64,000 nucleotides of DNA from Chloroflexota bacterium (GTDB lineage: Bacteria; Chloroflexota; Anaerolineae; J036; Brachytrichaceae), in contig JANXLU010000066.1 in assembly GCA_025354985.1 (NCBI GenBank), forward strand, positions 1-64,000, written 5' to 3'. The notes under the pieces are model-generated. The model ran no database searches and was not told where the DNA came from. It was given only the letters and a program-made list of their open reading frames with translations. Below, in pieces: positions 1 to 9,300 of this stretch. Both the position numbers and the translations under genes were made by a program. Position 1 is the stretch's first letter. Each line of letters begins with the position of its first letter.

Positions 1-1286
1 GTTTGGTCCTGCTTGGCGACACAGGTTCGGTCCTGCGTCCTGCCATTCTATGGAATGATCAACGCACCGCCACGGAGTGTGACGAAATTCGCAGCAGGTT
101 GGGCGGCCTTACGGCATTGGTTGCCGAGACGGGTAACGATGCCCTAACAGGTTTCACCGCGCCCAAGTTACTTTGGGTTCGTAAAAATGAGCCGGAGGTA
201 TACCAGCGCATCCAACACATCCTGTTGCCCAAGGATTATGTGCGGCTAATGCTTACAGATCAGTATGCGATGGATATGGCGGACGGATCGGGAACGCTGT
301 TGATGAACGTTTCAAAGCGCTGTTGGAGTGAACTAGTTTGCGGCGCCCTGGAAATTCCATCCAGTTGGCTCCCACCGCTGTATGAGGGCACACAGGTCAC
401 GGGTTCGTTGACCGCGACCGCGGCGGCGCTAACAGGACTGCGCGTCGGTACTCCCGTCGTCGCGGGTGGGGGTGACCAGGCTGCTGGCGCCGTTGGTGTT
501 GGTGCCGTCAACCCCGGCGTCGTGTCGCTGTCACTTGGAACCAGCGGAGTCGTATTTGCAAGCACAAACCAACCTTTTCTCGATCCACAGGGCCGCGTCC
601 ACAGTTTTTGCCATTGTGTGCCAAATACATGGCACTTAATGGGGGTTATGTTGTCTGCAGCCGGTAGCTTGCGGTGGTGGCGAGACACCCTGCGGGGTGG
701 GGCAAACCTCGCAGGCAATGGACAACGACACGTAGAGCCTTTGCTGTCCTATGAGGCGCTATCCAGCGAGGCCGCAGCTATCGCACCAGGTGCCGAAGGC
801 CTGCTATTCCTCCCGTACCTTACTGGTGAGCGAACACCCCATCCCGACCCGCTCGCGCGGGGCGCATTTGTCGGATTAACCGTGCGACATGGATTGCCAC
901 ATATGACCCGGGCGGTTTTGGAAGGTGTGGCGTTTGGTCTGCGTGATTCACTCACGCTCATGATGGCTGCCGGTCTGCCTGCTCCCAGCCAGGTTCGCAT
1001 CAGTGGGGGTGGGGCCCGCAGTGCTGTTTGGCGGCAAATTTTGGCGGATGTGTTGCAGTCAGAACTGGTGACAGTGAACACAAACGAATCCGTTGCATTT
1101 GGCGCAGCCTTGCTATCGGCGGTTGGAATAGGGTTATGGCCCAATGTTCCGACAGCCTGCGTGGCAACCATTCACGTAACGGGCGTGGTTAAACCAAGCG
1201 ACAACTCAGATTTGTATACCCAACGGTATCAGCTGTATGGACAACTCTATCCAGCACTACGATCCGTTTTTGAACGGTTACGGTAG
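1..1286 (+). CDS. xylB: Xylulokinase, FGGY family (5' end cut by window edge)
   Basis: This is the C-terminal 427 residues or so of a sugar kinase that phosphorylates D-xylulose with ATP to xylulose 5-phosphate in the cytoplasm. The reading frame is open to the window edge, so about 60-70 N-terminal residues lie outside. The visible part starts just before the RPAILWNDQRT stretch typical of XylB. It continues with the FGGY C-domain nucleotide motifs GGGDQAAGAVG and SLGTSGVVF and the adenosine-site motif SGGGARSAVWRQ near the end. The length matches a family norm of about 490 residues. It converges on pgi with a 23-nt gap. Another FGGY pentulose kinase is possible, but the WNDQRT and SGGGA motifs favour xylulose. 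Confidence 0.88.
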   Translation, partial: LVLLGDTGSVLRPAILWNDQRTATECDEIRSRLGGLTALVAETGNDALTGFTAPKLLWVRKNEPEVYQRIQHILLPKDYVRLMLTDQYAMDMADGSGTLLMNVSKRCWSELVCGALEIPSSWLPPLYEGTQVTGSLTATAAALTGLRVGTPVVAGGGDQAAGAVGVGAVNPGVVSLSLGTSGVVFASTNQPFLDPQGRVHSFCHCVPNTWHLMGVMLSAAGSLRWWRDTLRGGANLAGNGQRHVEPLLSYEALSSEAAAIAPGAEGLLFLPYLTGERTPHPDPLARGAFVGLTVRHGLPHMTRAVLEGVAFGLRDSLTLMMAAGLPAPSQVRISGGGARSAVWRQILADVLQSELVTVNTNESVAFGAALLSAVGIGLWPNVPTACVATIHVTGVVKPSDNSDLYTQRYQLYGQLYPALRSVFERLR

Positions 1287-1309
1287 CGAAACAGGCAGCT
1301 TCGGTAGAT

Positions 1310-3055
1310 TTAGACCGGTGCGGCTTTGACCTTCCGTGGGGCTCGAACTTTACCGGTTGTTCTTCGTTTTCCGCCCTTTACTGCTGTTGCCACTTTGCGA
1401 AGACCCGCACCAATGTCATCACCAAGATGTATTCGCATTATGCGGCGTTCGTGGGACCGCAGACTCTCAAAGTCACCCAGGCTTTGAGCACGAATTAGCG
1501 TTCCAAATGTATACGGCTCTCCGGGAATCGCCAGGTCCTCTTGAGGATCATACGTGAGCTGTAACGCAACCATGTTATTGGCACCGCCTTTGTGTAACTG
1601 GCCGGTGCTGTGTAAAAATCGCGGACCGTATCCCAATGTTACCGGCACGCCATACTTAGAGTTTATCGATGACCGCAACCGTTCGAGCAAATCCCCAAGT
1701 CGTTCACTATATGGCAGATAGCATTGAAGGCTGACATAGTCGCCCTGGTCCGTTTTGGCACCTTTCAGAAATTTGTTGATTTGGCCATAGGCGCTTCTAC
1801 TAGTGGCTTCCATACCGAATACACCGCTAAGCTCAAATTCATCGAGCAAGCGCTTGGTATTTTGTTTGCTCTCCAATACGTTTGGTTCGTCGAACGGATT
1901 TACACCTAGTACGGAGCCGGCAATTGCGGTCGCGAATTCCCAGCGCAAGAATTCGCCACCAACATCGTACAAATCGTTCAGACCAATCGTGATTACCGGG
2001 TGACCAGCCTGCTGCAATTGTTTGATTGTCTTATCGTGAGTGTCATCACCAACCAGTGTCAAAAATACATAGACACAGTCGACTCCAGCCTCGGCTGCCA
2101 TTAAGTGGCCTCCTTCGCCATTTATGGGCACTATGCCACGGCCTCGCTTGCCTGTGCTTTCTGCGATTAATTGCTCAATCCAACCGCCGAGCGCACCAAT
2201 GGGCGCCGATGTAGTCAGACACAATTTGTCCCGTCCGTTGAGTGCAAAACCACCAAGAATCGCGCCCAACCATAGTGCAGGGTTGGCTTCGCTATCCGGT
2301 TTACACGCTAACGCCATGGCGGCAGCGCGGTCAAGTAGAAGGCTGATGTCGACTCCGGCAAGTGCGGCTGGCACCAATCCGAAATAGCTGAGGGCGCTAT
2401 ACCGACCGCCGATATCGGACGGATTTAAGAATATTCTTCGGAAACCCTCGCTTTCGGCCATTCCCTGCAAACCGCTGCCTTCATCCGTAATTCCAACGAA
2501 GTGTGAACCAGCCGTGTCACCTGCGCATTCGTCCATCAGGCTGCGGAAATACGCGTAGAGGGATGTCATTTCAATCGTCCCTCCACTCTTACTCGACATA
2601 ACATATATCGTCCGGCACGGATCTTCAATGCGCTTGCGCAGGTTTAATATCGTGGTTGGATCGGTGGTGTCCAGTACATGTATACGCATGCCGCCGAACT
2701 TGGATGCATGCGCCACGGAATCATTTGGAAAAATACTGCGAAATAGATCAGGGGTCAGTGAGCTGCCACCCATTCCGACGATGACCGCCTCTCTAATGCC
2801 TTGCGCGCGAACTTCTGCTGCAAAAGCCAGGATTTCGGCAGCATGTTGCTGCATGAGATCTATGGTCGTCAGCCAGCCCAATCGATTGCTAATGGTTGAG
2901 ATGTCTGCCGGCTCGCTACTCCATAGCGATGTGTCTCGTGACCATAGGCGTGATGCCGCCTTGAGAGCAACGATTTCGCTTACATAGTCAGCCATCCCGC
3001 CCAGGTTTTCCCCTTGGCCGACGTGGTGCATCGGTGCAACTGAAATGTTAGTCAT
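1310..3055 (-). CDS. pgi: Glucose-6-phosphate isomerase
   Basis: This cytoplasmic isomerase (581 aa) interconverts glucose 6-phosphate and fructose 6-phosphate. The SIS-fold signatures are visible: VGMGGSSLTPDLF for phosphate binding, MSSKSGGTIEM, and GYGPRFLHSTGQLHKGG near the C-terminus. The C-terminal style is that of the PGI half of transaldolase-PGI fusions, but no transaldolase domain is attached here. The chosen ATG (3055) lies 10 nt after the rpiB stop; a longer in-frame start would run into rpiB. The protein ends in a Lys/Arg-rich tail. It is last in a run response regulator - kinase - rpiB - pgi, so it is probably co-transcribed with rpiB. Confidence 0.9.
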   Translation of the reverse strand: MTNISVAPMHHVGQGENLGGMADYVSEIVALKAASRLWSRDTSLWSSEPADISTISNRLGWLTTIDLMQQHAAEILAFAAEVRAQGIREAVIVGMGGSSLTPDLFRSIFPNDSVAHASKFGGMRIHVLDTTDPTTILNLRKRIEDPCRTIYVMSSKSGGTIEMTSLYAYFRSLMDECAGDTAGSHFVGITDEGSGLQGMAESEGFRRIFLNPSDIGGRYSALSYFGLVPAALAGVDISLLLDRAAAMALACKPDSEANPALWLGAILGGFALNGRDKLCLTTSAPIGALGGWIEQLIAESTGKRGRGIVPINGEGGHLMAAEAGVDCVYVFLTLVGDDTHDKTIKQLQQAGHPVITIGLNDLYDVGGEFLRWEFATAIAGSVLGVNPFDEPNVLESKQNTKRLLDEFELSGVFGMEATSRSAYGQINKFLKGAKTDQGDYVSLQCYLPYSERLGDLLERLRSSINSKYGVPVTLGYGPRFLHSTGQLHKGGANNMVALQLTYDPQEDLAIPGEPYTFGTLIRAQSLGDFESLRSHERRIMRIHLGDDIGAGLRKVATAVKGGKRRTTGKVRAPRKVKAAPV

Positions 3056-3065
3056 TGCTATTCCG

Positions 3066-3512
3066 TCACATCTCATCTTCCAGCTGACGTACTTTGTCCA
3101 GCCGCTCGGCATAAGGTTGTGTACCGAGATACGTCGCACCAATGAATGCGTGTGCACAATCCAAGGCCGTTGTTTGACCTATGACGCGTGCGCCAAGAAC
3201 CAGTACATTCATGTCGTCATGCTCAACAGCCTGATGTGCGGAATAGTGGTCATGACAAACAGAGGCGCGGATGCCACGCATTTTGTTGGCGGCGATGCTT
3301 GCACCAGCGCCACTGCCACACAATAGAATTCCTCGCTCACTCTTCCCAGCGCGGATGGCAAGACCGAGTGCTTTGGCCCAATCAGGATAATCGGATCGCG
3401 TTTCGTCAAATGCTCCGAGATCAAGCACTTCATGGCCTTCGGACCGCAACTGTTCGGCCAGAATTTTTTTTAGTGCATAACCGGCGTGATCGCCTGCAAC
3501 TGATAGTTTCAC
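3066..3512 (-). CDS. rpiB: Ribose-5-phosphate isomerase B
   Basis: RpiB/LacAB-family sugar-phosphate isomerase of 148 aa (family about 145-150) that interconverts ribose 5-phosphate and ribulose 5-phosphate. The N-terminus VKLSVAGDHAGYALK is the classic RpiB start, so the GTG at 3512 is chosen over longer in-frame options. The catalytic cysteine sits in GILLCGSGAGASIAANK, and HDHYSAHQAVEHDDMNVLVLGARVIG (read in two overlapping parts) supplies the phosphate-binding region. It sits 10 nt upstream of pgi and 64 nt downstream of a sensor kinase. An allose 6-phosphate isomerase role cannot be excluded from sequence alone. Confidence 0.92.
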   Translation of the reverse strand: MKLSVAGDHAGYALKKILAEQLRSEGHEVLDLGAFDETRSDYPDWAKALGLAIRAGKSERGILLCGSGAGASIAANKMRGIRASVCHDHYSAHQAVEHDDMNVLVLGARVIGQTTALDCAHAFIGATYLGTQPYAERLDKVRQLEDEM

Positions 3513-3576
3513 AAAAGTGATTATAGCGTTTTGAATGAAAAATCGACCACTGTTTGCCCTACTACTATTGTCCGCT

Positions 3577-4773
3577 CTAGTAGAGTGGCAGTCGAGTAGT
3601 AACAATTGTGCCCGAACCGGGTGCACTGTTGAGAGTTAGTGATCCGAATCGCCCTTCTGCCCGCTCTCGCATCGAGGTAAGCCCCAAATGCCCTGGAAAC
3701 TGTTGAGAAGAGACAAACCCCCGGCCGTCGTCGGAACAAACCATGATAACTTCGTTGTCGGATGTTGAAAGCGAAATTGTGACGTGTGAAGCGTGACCGT
3801 GCTTAACTGTATTGTGGAAGCATTCCTGTGCAATTCGTTGAAGTGCATATTTTTGATCTGAGTTGAGCCGAGATCCGTCAAATTTTTTGAAATCAGTGGA
3901 GACAGCCAGCTTGTAGCGCAAATTAAGCGCCGTCACCATCTTTTCAAGAATACTTGCCAAACCTTCCCGTTCCAGGGATTCCGGGCGCAATTCAAAAATA
4001 AGCGCCCGCATTTCGCTAAGCGCACTATCCGCAAGCGATATCACAAAGTCCATGGGTTGAATCGCAAGTGCCGGTTCGCGATCAAGCTGAGCACGGGCGG
4101 TACGCGCTCCCAGTGAAATGCTGTATAGCGCCTGGCTGACGCTGTCATGTAGCTCACGTGCCAAACGTTGCCGCTCTTCAAACAGCGCAAGGGACTGCGC
4201 GCGCTGATAGAGCTGGCTGTTGTCTATAGCCATTGCCAGGTGGCTGGCCAATGCAACGGCAATGCTCAAATTGTGTAGCGTGAACAAGTCGGGTTTGCGC
4301 TGAGTAAGCAAAAGCGCACCGAGAACTCGATCCTTGACGCACAAAGGCACATAGATCAAATTGCGCAGCGCATCAAAGCCATCGCGCAATCCCCACGTAT
4401 CCAAATGAGCCTGCACCTCTTTCGCCAGTGGATCCTCCTGGTGCATATCTGGAACAATAACCGGATCACGAGACTCTAGGGCCTCCCGGATGGTTGGCGC
4501 ATCTTGAAGCGGAATGCGAACATTCCTAGTCTCGGTTGTCGTCCAATTGCCTCGATAAGAATGAAGTTTTAGAAATTCGCCTTCCAACAAATACAAATGA
4601 ACTGAATCAGCCGGCACTGCAACCATTGTCTGATCCATGATCAGATTGGTTAAGGCCGTCAAGTGAAGCGTGGAGCTTATACTGCGCGAAATCAGCGAGA
4701 GTGCCGCCAATTCGCGCGCCGCTTGCTGCTCGGCCAGTCGGTCCCAAATCACTCTGGTCGTTGGCTCATTCAA
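3577..4773 (-). CDS. GAF-domain sensor histidine kinase (NarL-type)
   Basis: Cytoplasmic histidine kinase of 398 aa with no membrane segment. An N-terminal helix is followed by a GAF domain (about residues 35-195). The HisKA_3 dimerisation helix comes next, with the phospho-acceptor His in RQRLARELHDSVSQALYS near residue 208, and then a HATPase_c domain ending in GLTSMRERAEGRFGSL and a GTIVTTRLPLY tail. It lies directly downstream of a LuxR-type response regulator (71-nt gap containing a hairpin), so the two are a cognate pair. The signal sensed by the GAF domain is unknown. It is followed by rpiB and pgi on the same strand. Confidence 0.88.
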   Translation of the reverse strand: MNEPTTRVIWDRLAEQQAARELAALSLISRSISSTLHLTALTNLIMDQTMVAVPADSVHLYLLEGEFLKLHSYRGNWTTTETRNVRIPLQDAPTIREALESRDPVIVPDMHQEDPLAKEVQAHLDTWGLRDGFDALRNLIYVPLCVKDRVLGALLLTQRKPDLFTLHNLSIAVALASHLAMAIDNSQLYQRAQSLALFEERQRLARELHDSVSQALYSISLGARTARAQLDREPALAIQPMDFVISLADSALSEMRALIFELRPESLEREGLASILEKMVTALNLRYKLAVSTDFKKFDGSRLNSDQKYALQRIAQECFHNTVKHGHASHVTISLSTSDNEVIMVCSDDGRGFVSSQQFPGHLGLTSMRERAEGRFGSLTLNSAPGSGTIVTTRLPLY

Positions 4774-4790
4774 TGTCTTATTCTGTGGTG

Positions 4791-4817
4791 CAAAAGGGGC
4801 GCATTGCGCGTCGCCCC
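4791..4817 (-). terminator. Hairpin with U-tract between response regulator and kinase
   Basis: Read on the minus strand, GGGGCG (from 4817) and CGCCCC (to 4796) form a short GC-only stem around a 10-nt loop, followed directly by TTTTG. It sits inside the 71-nt gap between the response regulator and its kinase, so it could be a partial terminator that lowers kinase expression relative to the regulator. The stem is only 6 bp. Confidence 0.35.
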
Positions 4818-4844
4818 CCCACGATCGCCAGAATGTATCGCTAG

Positions 4845-5525
4845 CTAGGAGGCTTGAGTTTCTTGGCTTGCAACACTTGAATTTCGGTCGTCCATATTTA
4901 CATCCACCAGCCCCATTCGAATTGCATAAAGCGCGGCCTGGGTTCTGGATGGCAAATTAAGCTTGCTGAGAATATTACTTACGTGGGTCTTGACGGTCTT
5001 TTCGGTAATTGCGAGATCGTCCGCCAGTTCCTTGTTGCTCTTGCCTTTCGCGATCAGTGTAAGTACGGCCGTTTCCCTTGGTGTCAATATTTCCGGACTC
5101 TCTGCAACCTTCACTTCGCGCACTAATCGTGCAGCGATTTGCGGTGAAAGCTGAACCTGGCCGTTTGCGGCAGCTTTAATTGCCCGACATAAATCCTCAG
5201 CCTGCGTATCCTTCAAGAGATATCCGAGTGCTCCGGCTCTGAGAGCACCGTAAATGAGCGAATCATCGACCACGCTGGTTACCGCAATAATCTCCGTCGG
5301 AAGCTTCTCCTTGCGTATCTGCTGAATGGCCGTAATGCCATCCATTCCGGGCATGATGAGATCCATCAGCACAACATCGGGCAACAAAGATCGGGCTTGT
5401 TCCAAGGCTTCATCGCCTGTGCTGGCTTCACCAACGACTTCAAGTTCGGGATCCAACGACAGGTACATGCGTAGACCCTGTCGAACAACACCGTGGTCAT
5501 CTGCTATAAGGATGCGAATAGACAT
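4845..5525 (-). CDS. NarL/FixJ-family response regulator
   Basis: Two-domain DNA-binding response regulator of 226 aa, the usual family length. The receiver domain occupies residues 1-120, with the acidic pair in IADDHGVVRQG, the phospho-acceptor Asp in DVVLMDLIMPGMDG and the Thr/Lys switch region (AVTSVVD, LLKDTQ). The LuxR-type HTH (about 145-210) reads LTPRETAVLTLIAKGKSNKELA then ITEKTVKTHVSNILSKL. A 20-residue polar tail follows. It is the first gene of the unit response regulator - kinase - rpiB - pgi and is probably the phosphorylation target of the GAF kinase. Target genes are unknown. Confidence 0.92.
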   Translation of the reverse strand: MSIRILIADDHGVVRQGLRMYLSLDPELEVVGEASTGDEALEQARSLLPDVVLMDLIMPGMDGITAIQQIRKEKLPTEIIAVTSVVDDSLIYGALRAGALGYLLKDTQAEDLCRAIKAAANGQVQLSPQIAARLVREVKVAESPEILTPRETAVLTLIAKGKSNKELADDLAITEKTVKTHVSNILSKLNLPSRTQAALYAIRMGLVDVNMDDRNSSVASQETQAS

Positions 5526-5579
5526 TTTGGTTTCCAGTTCGGTATAGGCAAAATTAGCTCAAACGATAAATATATAGTA

Positions 5580-6347
5580 CTACAACTTTGGCGGCGAGGC
5601 GTCTGACAGTTCACCATAGCTAACTTCAACGACTGATTTAGGCGTTGCGACCACCAGTCTTCCGGTCGATGTCACGCCCGTAGCGACACCAGTTACAGTG
5701 GTGCCTTTCTGCGATATTACAACTTTTTTTCCGACGGTTTCGAGCAGACTTGCATAGTCATGTGCAAAATTATTGTCCGAGGAATACAGCTCGGCATATC
5801 GGGCTTCAACGGCTGCCAATAAACAATCCGTAACGTACGGGACTCCCAAAGGTATGTTAAATGCATTGGTCAAACTGGTTGCCCGGCCATTTAGCGAGTC
5901 CGGAGCATGCGAAAAATCGGTGGACACATTTAATCCAATCCCAAGAATGGCATAGTCGATTTGGGCACCCGACCAGGAACATTCCGCGAGACTGCCGGCC
6001 AGTTTTAGACCATTAATCATTACATCATTTGGCCATTTGATTTGTGCCCGATGGTGACAATCACAACTCCCGGCAATATTTTCCACGACATCGCATATGG
6101 CCAGTGCGCCTAATAACGTGAGCTGGGCATGTGCGTCACGGCTCGTGAGCCCGGAGGGACGCAGTAGCACTGACAGGTATACGGCCGTCCCAATAGGTGA
6201 GTACCACTTGTGGCCATCGTGTCCACGACCCGTTGATTGCTCGTCAGCAATGATTGTGGTGCCCTCTGGAGCACCTTGAAGCGCCATAGTCCGGCAAACA
6301 TCCATCGTGCTCGGCACACCTGCAAACCGAATGATATGAAATTTCAC
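5580..6347 (-). CDS. birA: Biotin--[acetyl-CoA-carboxylase] ligase
   Basis: Biotin protein ligase of 255 aa that makes biotinoyl-AMP and transfers biotin to carboxyl-carrier proteins. The biotin/AMP loop appears as STGRGHDGHKWYSPIG, followed by LSVLLRPSGL, KWPNDVMINGLKLAGSLAEC and ILGIGLNVS, and a short C-terminal SH3-like domain. There is no N-terminal helix-turn-helix, so this is a class I enzyme without repressor function. The GTG at 6347 forms a GTGA overlap with the dnaE stop, implying translational coupling; an in-frame ATG at 6356 is the alternative start. Pairing with dnaE is unusual. Confidence 0.9.
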   Translation of the reverse strand: MKFHIIRFAGVPSTMDVCRTMALQGAPEGTTIIADEQSTGRGHDGHKWYSPIGTAVYLSVLLRPSGLTSRDAHAQLTLLGALAICDVVENIAGSCDCHHRAQIKWPNDVMINGLKLAGSLAECSWSGAQIDYAILGIGLNVSTDFSHAPDSLNGRATSLTNAFNIPLGVPYVTDCLLAAVEARYAELYSSDNNFAHDYASLLETVGKKVVISQKGTTVTGVATGVTSTGRLVVATPKSVVEVSYGELSDASPPKL

Positions 6348-9300
6348 GGCGAGCACTCGGCGCCAATCTCACGCAGCAGTTGTCGCAGTTCATCGCAGTC
6401 GCGTGTACCGTCATTTGGGAAATCAATGAGAGAGTCGTGCGTGCCACCATTTTTGAGCAAGATGCTAAATCGTGTTGTGCCTTGAAAAAGAATGAGTGTG
6501 CCGTGCACCGCACGCAATCGATCAATGTCTGTGCGTTGATCACCGCAGCGTGTAATTGTTACCTTCAAATGGTCAGTACGTGGCGTGTTTACTTGGTATG
6601 TCGGCTTGATTTCGGCGATTCTTATGTCGGGTTGGCTTGAAACCAAAGTTGACTGCTCGGCTAACTTTTGCTTCGTTTCGGTTGAGGACACGACCATTTG
6701 TAAATCTTCTTCGAACGACCATGGTCCTTCAGGTTCGGGTGGATCAAATGCGATTCCGGAATCACCATCCATTGCTGGCATATCGGTACTTGTGCTGGCC
6801 CCAATCCTAATTGGCATGAAATCGGGTTGTCGCGCAATCAACGAAGCAGGTTGCGGCGCAATCGCGTTGATTGGCTCAAACTGGGGCTGAATATCGGTTG
6901 ATCTGGCGATATCAATGGTGTCGGCGAGCCGATCGACCAAGATTTGCGCTCCGCGACCATCCCGATATTCTGCTTTGCCAAAAACTATAACAATCTTGTC
7001 CGGCACCAACAACGATTCGCCACGCTCAAACGACTTTGGAAACACTATCAGTTCAATCGTGCCTGTGACGTCTTCAAGAATGGCGAAGGCCATGCGTTTG
7101 CCGTTCTTTGAGGTGTGCGGGCGCACGCTTTGAATCACTCCCGCGACAACCACTTGCTTGCCACTCGCAGCTTCATCAAAGTCTTTGGCTGTATGAGTAA
7201 CGGTGCTTTCCAATGCAGCGAGCGTCGCGCTTAGTGGGTGAGCACTCACATATGTTCCAATCAATTCCTTCTCCCACGAAAGCATTTCACGCTGTGTGGT
7301 TTGTGGGAACCTTGTCGGCAATGTAATCATTCCGGCGGATGAGTCCTCGGTCGTGTCAAGCATTTCGAATAGCATGCCTTGTCCGATTTCGGCGGCCTTG
7401 CGTTCGGTCGCCGCCATGCCAATCATTTGATCCATGACGGCTAGCAGTTGCGGACGCTGTCCAAATTCATCAAGCGCTCCTACTTTGATCAAACATTCCA
7501 GTGCTCGTTTGCTCAATTGCGACATGTCAACGCGTCGACAGAAGTCATCCAGCGACGCAAACAGTGTATCCGCTGAGCGGGCCGCACGAGTGCAACCTAA
7601 TGAACCTGACGTCGACGTTTGCAGGTCTGTCCCGGCAGCCTGTGATGGTTTGGGAAGCCTAGCCGAAAGTATTGCCTCGATTGGCCCAGAACCGACGTTT
7701 TTTATTGCGTTCAGGCCAAAACGAATAGTTCCACCGCGCGCGGACGGACTAATCTGCGGCCCAGATTCTTGAATGGCGAAATCTGAATGCGAGTGATTGA
7801 CACTGGGCTGCAGTACTTGTATGCCGTGTGCCTTGGCGTCTGCGATCAGGGCGGCAATTTTTTCGCCGTTGCCGGCATCGTTTGTGAGCAGTGCCGTGAA
7901 ATATTCAAGGGGGTAATTTGCTTTCAGAAATGCAGTCTGGCAGGTGATTTGTGCGTAGTCAGCAGCGTGCGCCTTTGGGAAGCCGTAGCGCGCAAAATAT
8001 TCAATGTCATCGAAAATGCCGTTTGCAAGCTCGGCGGTATATCCCTTGACCAGCGCACCATCTCTAAACTTGGTTCGGTGCTTGAGCAAATCCTCGGCCT
8101 TTTTCTTAGACACCGCCTTGCGGATTGTGTCAGCCTCACCGACCGAATAGCCCGAGATGTCGCGCGCGACACGCATAATTTGCTCTTGATAAACCAGAAT
8201 ACCGTGTGTTTCACCCAGGATGGGTTCTAGATCACCATGACGATATTTTGTAGGCTCTTCACCGTGCATGCGGCTGATATATGTCGGGATGTATTCCATT
8301 GGTCCGGGCCGAAAGAGTGCTACCGCCGCAACAATATTCTCAAATCGGGTGGGTCGCATTTCTGCCATTAGCTTTTTCATTCCAGATCCTTCTACCTGAA
8401 ATACACCCATGACATCGCCTCTGGCAAGCAAGTGATAAATGCTTGGATCGTGGATTGGAATCGTATCAAGCGTGAAGCGAATATGGTGGCGTTGTTCAAT
8501 CATTTCGGAGGCCATGCGCATGATTTTTAGCATCGCCAGACCCAAAAAGTCGAATTTAATGAGGCCAATTGTTTCCAGATGCCCCATCTCATACTGCACA
8601 ATGCTCGCGAGGTTATCTGTCAGTGCGTTGCCCGTCAAGCGGTGGAGCGGCGCGTAGTTAATAAGCGGCGCATCTGCGATAACCACCCCTGCCGCATGCG
8701 TGCCCGCATTGCGGACGCGACCTTCCACTCCTTTTGCATTTTCATAAAGTTCGCGTAATTTGGGTTCGCTTGCAAGCAACTCCTTAAGCGCTGGAACCTG
8801 ATCGGGAGCGTCGGTTAGGCTGACGGGCTTGCCGGGCGTGTTCGGTATCAGCGACGATAAGCGGTTTACATCGCTCAATGGTATATCCATCACCCGACCA
8901 ACGTCCTTAATGGCACCCCGTGCCGCCATCGTTCCAAACGTGATGATTTGTGCGACTTGCTCCTTACCGTACTTGTTAATCGCATACTCTACGAGGCGTG
9001 CACGTTGATCGTCCGGAAAATCCATGTCGATGTCCGGCATGGACACGCGACCCGGATTCAGGAAGCGCTCAAATAGCAGGTTGTTGCTAACCGGCTCGAT
9101 ATTGGTAAGCCCAAGGACATGGCTGACCATGGCTCCGGCGGCACTGCCGCGAATATTCCACCAAATCCCATTTTCCGCCGCAAATCGGATCAAGTCCCAT
9201 ACAATCAAAAAATACGAGCAAAATCCCATCTGCTCAATTACGCTCAATTCAAATGCGAGGCGTTTGCGAAGGGCGCGCGGGGTCATGTCAGCATGTGTTG

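Noticed and set aside
6900-7800. Possible intein in dnaE
   Set aside because: The extra length is low-complexity linker plus an OB-fold and C-terminal domain; no Cys/Ser start and His-Asn end of an intein is present.
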